A stretch of DNA of 64,000 nt from Stictocephala bisonia (lineage: Eukaryota > Arthropoda > Insecta > Hemiptera > Membracidae): the NCBI GenBank assembly GCA_035578905.1, contig JAQJVL010000749.1, positions 248,001-312,000 of the forward strand, in the 5' to 3' direction. Positions 62,201-64,000 of the stretch are shown here, piece after piece. Positions within the stretch are counted from its first letter, which is position 1. The number at the start of each line of letters is the position of its first letter. The notes beneath the pieces are model-generated. The model was not told the DNA's origin. It did not search any database and worked only from the letters and a program-made list of their open reading frames with translations. The position numbers were made by a program, and so were the translations under genes.

Positions 62201-62327
62201 CAGTTAGTATTTTTTTAATGATTTCATGTCTTCCTTCAGGACCTTTAGGATTTTTCAATCTTCTATGTGAAGGATTAACTTTAATACGTAACTGTGACAC
62301 TAGTCTGGATACATCTGCTTGAGGCAT
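47007..62327 (-). CDS. mRpL17: Mitochondrial ribosomal protein bL17m, three exons, complete
   Basis: Join complement of 62327-62130, 51538-51328 and 47260-47007: 663 bases, 220 residues. Every junction is GT/AG and in phase. It is the mitochondrial homologue of bacterial L17, a large-subunit protein near the peptide exit tunnel. Residues about 20-66 carry the L17 core (NPSHRRLKNPKGPEGRHEII, LTGLFKYERIELIYTKADEA, RGYAER). Exon 2 continues it with LISEAIRHGD, KLFKVLAPRYQH and YTRMHKL. The C-terminal exon starts GNPFPPLTKDF and ends in a Ser/Glu/Asp-rich tail with a duplicated 9-residue unit, as often seen in lineage-specific extensions of mitochondrial ribosomal proteins. ATG at 62327 is chosen because it precedes the L17 core by a short basic leader. 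Introns are 10.6 and 4.1 kb. Confidence 0.93.
47261..47703. other. mRpL17 intron 2, 3' part, no feature seen
   Basis: AT-rich intron sequence adjoining exon 3. Confidence 0.3.
47704..47862 (+). repeat. 36-bp minisatellite, array b
   Basis: About four diverged units of the type CCCAC(C)(C)G(A)CCCATAC...ACGGTGGTATTGAC. It lies in mRpL17 intron 2, with the C-rich strand on + as in all other arrays. Confidence 0.8.
47863..48483. other. mRpL17 intron 2, no feature seen
   Basis: AT-rich intron sequence without recognisable elements. Confidence 0.3.
48484..48715. mobile_element. Possible end of a Tigger-like element
   Basis: The segment GGTAAAACCTAGCATATCCG followed by repeated ATATCCGG and TGATAACCGG words resembles the TAACCGG-type subterminal sequence of the element at 19954. 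A GC-richer stretch follows. No opposite end or transposase was found. Confidence 0.35.
48716..49601. other. mRpL17 intron 2, no feature seen
   Basis: AT-rich intron sequence. No coding signal or repeat structure was recognised. Confidence 0.3.
49602..49871. repeat. 90-bp tandem repeat, three units
   Basis: Three head-to-tail units (49602, 49692, 49782) share TTTTATTTAAG, CTAATAACAATACAAC and ATATTTGACCACAAGTTAAT with very few differences. Because 90 is a multiple of three, a repetitive - strand frame is open through all units (ILTCGQIFIVVLLLE three times). This is explained by the period and is not taken as a gene. Confidence 0.92.
50639..50845 (-). pseudogene. Partial duplicate of mRpL17 exon 2 with its splice acceptor
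   Basis: On the - strand, the acceptor-like ATTCTTTTTTAG is followed from 50824 by codons LISEAIRHGDCHKPTMELED, nearly the same as the start of true exon 2. About 82 bases of exon plus upstream intron are copied, with 5 differences in the exon part: four change the protein and one is silent. The copy stops near 50747, well before the end of exon 2, and is followed by a 20-base homopolymer (T on this strand) and a stop at 50639. It lies 0.5 kb downstream of exon 2 in intron 2, so it could be spliced as an alternative terminal exon giving a truncated L17. Probably inert. Confidence 0.85.
51328..51538 (-). CDS. mRpL17: mRpL17 exon 2
   Basis: Acceptor TGCTTTTTTTAG precedes 51538 and donor GTTAGT follows 51328. 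It has 70 codons plus one base. It encodes LISEAIRHGDCHKPTMELAD, WIDEKQVVHKLFKVLAPRYQ and YTRMHKL, strongly L17-like. The start phase matches exon 1 exactly (AER/LISE). Confidence 0.93.
51628..51871. mobile_element. Palindromic hairpin MITE with TTAA ends (244 bp)
   Basis: TTAA flanks at 51624-51627 and 51872-51875. Nearly the whole element is an inverted repeat: the left half begins CACGTTGACTGCGGACTACT and the right half is its reverse complement. A GGCTAGCC-bounded loop of about 18 bases lies near 51750. It is much more GC-rich than its surroundings. The TTAA target and the absence of coding suggest a piggyBac-mobilised foldback MITE. The right TTAA continues as TTAACCCTTCAGCG, itself a piggyBac-like start. 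Confidence 0.85.
51876..52929. other. mRpL17 intron 1, no feature seen
   Basis: Mixed AT-rich intron sequence. Direct words such as CAGCTAGTAC occur twice (near 51967 and 52015), but no element could be bounded. Confidence 0.3.
52930..53400 (+). repeat. Unclassified interspersed repeat with CATAAAAATTGATCCATCTG core
   Basis: The order of words (TACCAAATTTCATAAAAATT, GACAGACATGCACA, a 21-base T run at 53262-53282, TTTTTTGGTTCAGGGGAC, GACGATCACAATACTTTC) is of a kind that recurs across arthropod genomes as a non-coding repeat. Only one copy is in this window, so the class is open. Confidence 0.45.
53679..53847 (+). repeat. Interspersed repeat, copy 2 of 2 (GAGGGAGACAAAGG family)
   Basis: Matches 6406-6584 with a few differences and the same orientation. 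Its 3' side passes directly from CTACTTTAATAA into CCCACTCGCC of the 36-bp minisatellite, whereas copy 1 continues with ATTATCTACATTTTAACC. Confidence 0.75.
53848..53999 (+). repeat. 36-bp minisatellite, array c
   Basis: Four units of CCCACCCGCCCACCCATACA plus CATACAGTGGTATTGA, the period being exactly 36. The array ends in an inverted partial unit (ATTGATGGGCGGGTC). Unit length divisible by three leaves several frames open on both strands; these are not genes. Confidence 0.92.
54100..55015 (+). mobile_element. LINE 3' fragment
   Basis: The frame 54246-54497 (LTDRHKIHCLSCKLVSG, LLAQLYFHVPRPNSRN, RTNLGYHSPLNTMCQL) is typical of the extreme C-terminus of LINE ORF2 proteins. Upstream words (IIETIQKKFLRFLF) continue it across stops from about 54130. 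The 3' end is a long AT-rich UTR ending in TAAAATAAATAAATAAAG near 55010. Confidence 0.7.
55070..55600 (+). mobile_element. LINE 3' fragment, second in tandem
   Basis: From 55083 the frame reads TPTFLGIFIDGKLDFSFYIK, then IVYFANIESI-like words, LTYGLVYQGVNSLESFNQIF and, after a frame change, HSLYIFELSKYFVKNRNHLI to a stop at 55586. These match the region after the RT palm of LINE ORF2. The RT core is missing. Confidence 0.7.
55601..56770. other. mRpL17 intron 1, unassigned
   Basis: A short frame (55855-56124, +) with RSAQGLKLVRNAQPFY has no recognisable domain. It may be a LINE remnant, but that is not established. The rest is AT-rich. Confidence 0.3.
56771..58150. mobile_element. Unclassified block with GC-rich ends
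   Basis: Both ends (56790-56900 and 57730-58140) are clearly more GC-rich than the surrounding intron, and the middle is A-rich. The left end has a CCCCCCCCCC tract and, on the - strand, a GGAATAAAAACTAG word. The right end carries balanced, CpG-containing sequence. It may be a solo LTR, an LTR-element piece or another transposon, but I found no terminal repeat pair, primer-binding site or protein. Confidence 0.35.
58262..58470 (+). mobile_element. tRNA-derived SINE (separate family)
   Basis: The tRNA-like head is AGCGGCCGTAGATAAGG...CTAAGGCGTTGGCTTGC with a clear B box, GGGTTCGATTCCCG. It is followed by the CACGTAAAGCCGTTGGTCCC word seen in many invertebrate SINEs. The acceptor stem does not pair, so it is not a functional tRNA gene. 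Confidence 0.7.
58471..59091. other. mRpL17 intron 1, no feature seen
   Basis: AT-rich intron sequence without coding signal or repeat structure. Confidence 0.3.
59092..59372 (+). repeat. 36-bp minisatellite, array d (largest, about seven units)
   Basis: About seven units based on CCCACCCACCCATACACGTA plus CAGTGGTATTGA. Two units near the right end are diverged. C-runs at 59098-59112 and 59134-59148 are (CCCA)3CCC, i.e. four G triplets with one-base loops on the - strand. Confidence 0.95.
59574..59683 (+). repeat. 36-bp minisatellite, array e (three units)
   Basis: Three units with the variant CCTGCCCGCCCATACACGTA plus CAGTGGCATTGAC. All three share GCATTGAC instead of GTATTGAC, so this array was homogenised separately. 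Confidence 0.93.
59700..59884 (-). pseudogene. Ty3/gypsy-type LTR retrotransposon pol fragment (RNase H start)
   Basis: On the - strand the frame contains GLEHPIAFISRSLLSAEQGY, SQLDREATAVFW and KFYQYLYGRKF, the characteristic link from RT to RNase H in gypsy-type polyproteins. Only about 55 residues remain, uninterrupted. Minisatellite arrays lie on both sides, joining directly at 59884 and within about 20 bases at the other end. No LTR, integrase or gag is present. Confidence 0.8.
59885..60026 (+). repeat. 36-bp minisatellite, array f
   Basis: About four units with the variant CATACACGTACAGGGTATTG (a GTG shortened to G, so the period is 34-35). It ends in an inverted partial unit, ATTGATGTGTGGGCC, as array c does. 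Confidence 0.9.
60027..62129. other. mRpL17 intron 1, 5' part; possible SINE remnant at 61425-61550
   Basis: Mostly AT-rich. At 61425-61550, TGATGACTCAGTGAC and CGATTGAATCCCC could be worn A- and B-box words of a tRNA-derived SINE. A short frame at 60200-60463 has no recognisable features. Confidence 0.3.
62130..62327 (-). CDS. mRpL17: mRpL17 exon 1 with start codon
   Basis: ATG at 62327 and donor GTGAGT directly after 62130. It has 66 codons, from MPQADVSRLVSQLRIKVNPS to RGYAER. HRRLKNPKGPEGRHEIIKKI and LTGLFKYERIELIYTKADEA are the conserved L17 N-terminal core. The leader before the core is short and mildly basic. Confidence 0.93.
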
Positions 62328-63065
62328 TTTGTAGCTTTCATAACCCTAGGACCTACTTCGATATTTATATACTCAAATGAAAGTATTACCTACGCCCACG
62401 GACTTGAAATTACAAGGTAATACGTTAAATAATAGTCAGTATAGTATAGAAAATAGTATATCTATTATCTAAATGATTTAAGTAATACACAGTATAAGTT
62501 GAGATCTTTCACTTCTTCTCTTCTGCCTTCTGCTATTCTATATTCTAATCAGTCAAATCAGTGTATAGAATTCCCCACAAGGGAAAATAGTGGGGGGAAC
62601 CATACAAAATTACCGTACTTTTACCGCACTTAAAACATAACACACACAGGAACCGAGTACATTATTTAGACGATGACAATGTGTTGTTAGCAAATAATAA
62701 ACTAATATTAAAAATAACACATTGTTTTTTAATTTATAATTTTAAGATGGAGTTAACATTTATATTTTCATTAAAACTGATTTTAGCTTTATTAATAATT
62801 AATTTTTCTACAGTAGACTTGCTAAATAAGAAATAAAATACAATTCTAAGAAGAAGAGATTATTTGGATACCATATTTATTTCTCCATCTAGAATCGTGT
62901 TTTATTTATTAAATCCTCAGGAATAATGATTTCTTCATTTATGTAAACATTTAATTTGCACCATCTTCAAAGTTGAAATAAAAATTATGTCTAGTTTATT
63001 AGGCCTTATTAGTAAATTAGCTGTTGAATCCCTAAGTTTCAATTCCCCCTAAGTAGCCATACTGT
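62328..63065. other. mRpL17 upstream region
   Basis: This should contain the mRpL17 promoter, but no core motif could be assigned by eye. A GGGGAA/TTCCCC-type word pair lies near 62570-62600. Otherwise AT-rich. Confidence 0.3.
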
Positions 63066-64000
63066 ACTTATTTATTTATTTATTTGACATCCAACGGTAA
63101 CAACCAATTTCATACTATAATATAACAATAACAATGGCAGCTCACACCATGACACAAATTAATAATAATCCTATCTATTATATTCATGACTTGAACACAA
63201 ATAACAATTAAATAACAAGAATAATACAAATTAATTAATAGAAAATGAAAACGGAAAACCATAGACAATAAACATACAACAAGATCATAATCATAATAAC
63301 AATGCAAAAAATAGTAAATTCAAATCATTAGACAAGTAACAAAGCAATAACAAAATAATAAATTACTACAGACCAATAAGCGGCAACGTGCATGACAGTA
63401 AATAACCTAACAAAAACAAAACTGAACAGTAAATAAAACAAAAACCTAACAGTAAATAAATTAACAATAATAACAACAACAAGATAACGAGTATCAAAAT
63501 AACAATAAACACCATCACTGAGTGTTCTGAGCGGCAATCACAGTTGCACTAATCAAGTTCACCTTCCTCTTGAAAGAAGTTAGAGACTCCGGAAAAAAGT
63601 CTATACTTGATGACACAATACTTCCAGTCCTCTGTAGTCTTGCCAAGCCACAATGATAAGCATAGCTGGTAGGCAGATAACCACGGCCAAAAATCGTCAT
63701 AGATCTGGTATTTCTTGGAATGCGTATATCTATCATCTGCAAGAGCCCCGGACAGTCAACCAAACCATTGACCAGCTTGAAAAGAAACACCAGGTCACTG
63801 ACCATTCGACGTCGCTGAAGGGGATACAGACAGAAAAGTTGTTCAAGTTCTTCAATGGGAGTTCCAAGATAAGTATGACCAAGGCGGGTGCCCAATATTC
63901 GCATGAAACGGACCTGGGCCCTGTTGAGCAAGTCCACATGACCAAGTTGATAAGGCGACCAAATGACGGAGCCATACTCCAACACCGGACGAACAATCAT
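63066..64000 (-). mobile_element. LINE, 3' part, running off the right window edge
   Basis: The frame 64000-63515 (- strand) is open for 161 codons to its stop: RPVLEYGSVIWSPYQLGHVD, QVRFMRILGTRLGH, LYPLQRRRMVSDLVFLFKLV. This is the C-terminal domain after the RT palm of a Jockey/R1-like LINE ORF2. A 3' UTR of about 450 bp follows, ending in a (TAAA)n tail at about 63066-63085. No stop or frameshift is seen in the visible part. Confidence 0.85.

Overview
The window looks like an AT-rich, intron-rich animal nuclear genome, most likely an insect. A hemipteran is my guess, from the mix of CR1-like LINEs, pogo/Tigger, piggyBac-like and hAT elements, but the sequence does not prove it. No bacterial operon structure, rRNA, functional tRNA or CRISPR array is visible. 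Most bases are transposable elements (TEs) in several age layers.

Two host genes can be reconstructed exon by exon, and they converge tail to tail. On the + strand, six exons between 9321 and 33712 encode at least 497 residues of an ankyrin-repeat protein ending in a SOCS box (ASB-like, a predicted Cullin-5 E3 substrate receptor). Its 5' exons lie left of the window or were not recognised. On the - strand, three exons at 62327-62130, 51538-51328 and 47260-47007 give a complete 220-residue mitochondrial ribosomal protein bL17m (mRpL17). All splice phases agree in both genes.

Layout: 1-9320 holds a broken CR1-like LINE (+), a Helitron end, a decayed hAT element (-), a second LINE (+) and a degenerate foldback element. 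9321-33712 is the ASB-like gene. Its introns contain a nearly full-length CR1-like LINE with a PHD-finger ORF1 (-, 10450-14790), SINEs, a pogo/Tigger element with perfect terminal inverted repeats (TIRs) and one stop codon (19954-22330, nested in a piggyBac-like element), a second pogo/Tigger element (24822-27393), a palindromic foldback element (28771-29100) and a LINE fragment (-). 33713-47006 is intergenic: degenerate ~148-bp repeats, a LINE interrupted by a SINE and abutted by a Helitron, a LINE tail, a decayed pogo relative and a piggyBac-like MITE. 47007-62327 is mRpL17. Its introns hold a partial duplicate of exon 2, a 90-bp tandem repeat, a hairpin MITE, LINE tails, a GC-rich unclassified block and several arrays of a dispersed 36-bp minisatellite. 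63066-64000 is the 3' part of another LINE (-).

The two host genes have unrelated predicted roles: ubiquitin-ligase substrate selection and mitochondrial translation. The strongest leads for follow-up are the duplicated mRpL17 exon 2 with its acceptor, the 36-bp minisatellite present in six same-strand arrays with G-quadruplex potential on the mRpL17 sense strand, and the almost intact Tigger transposase ending in a PCNA-binding-like motif.
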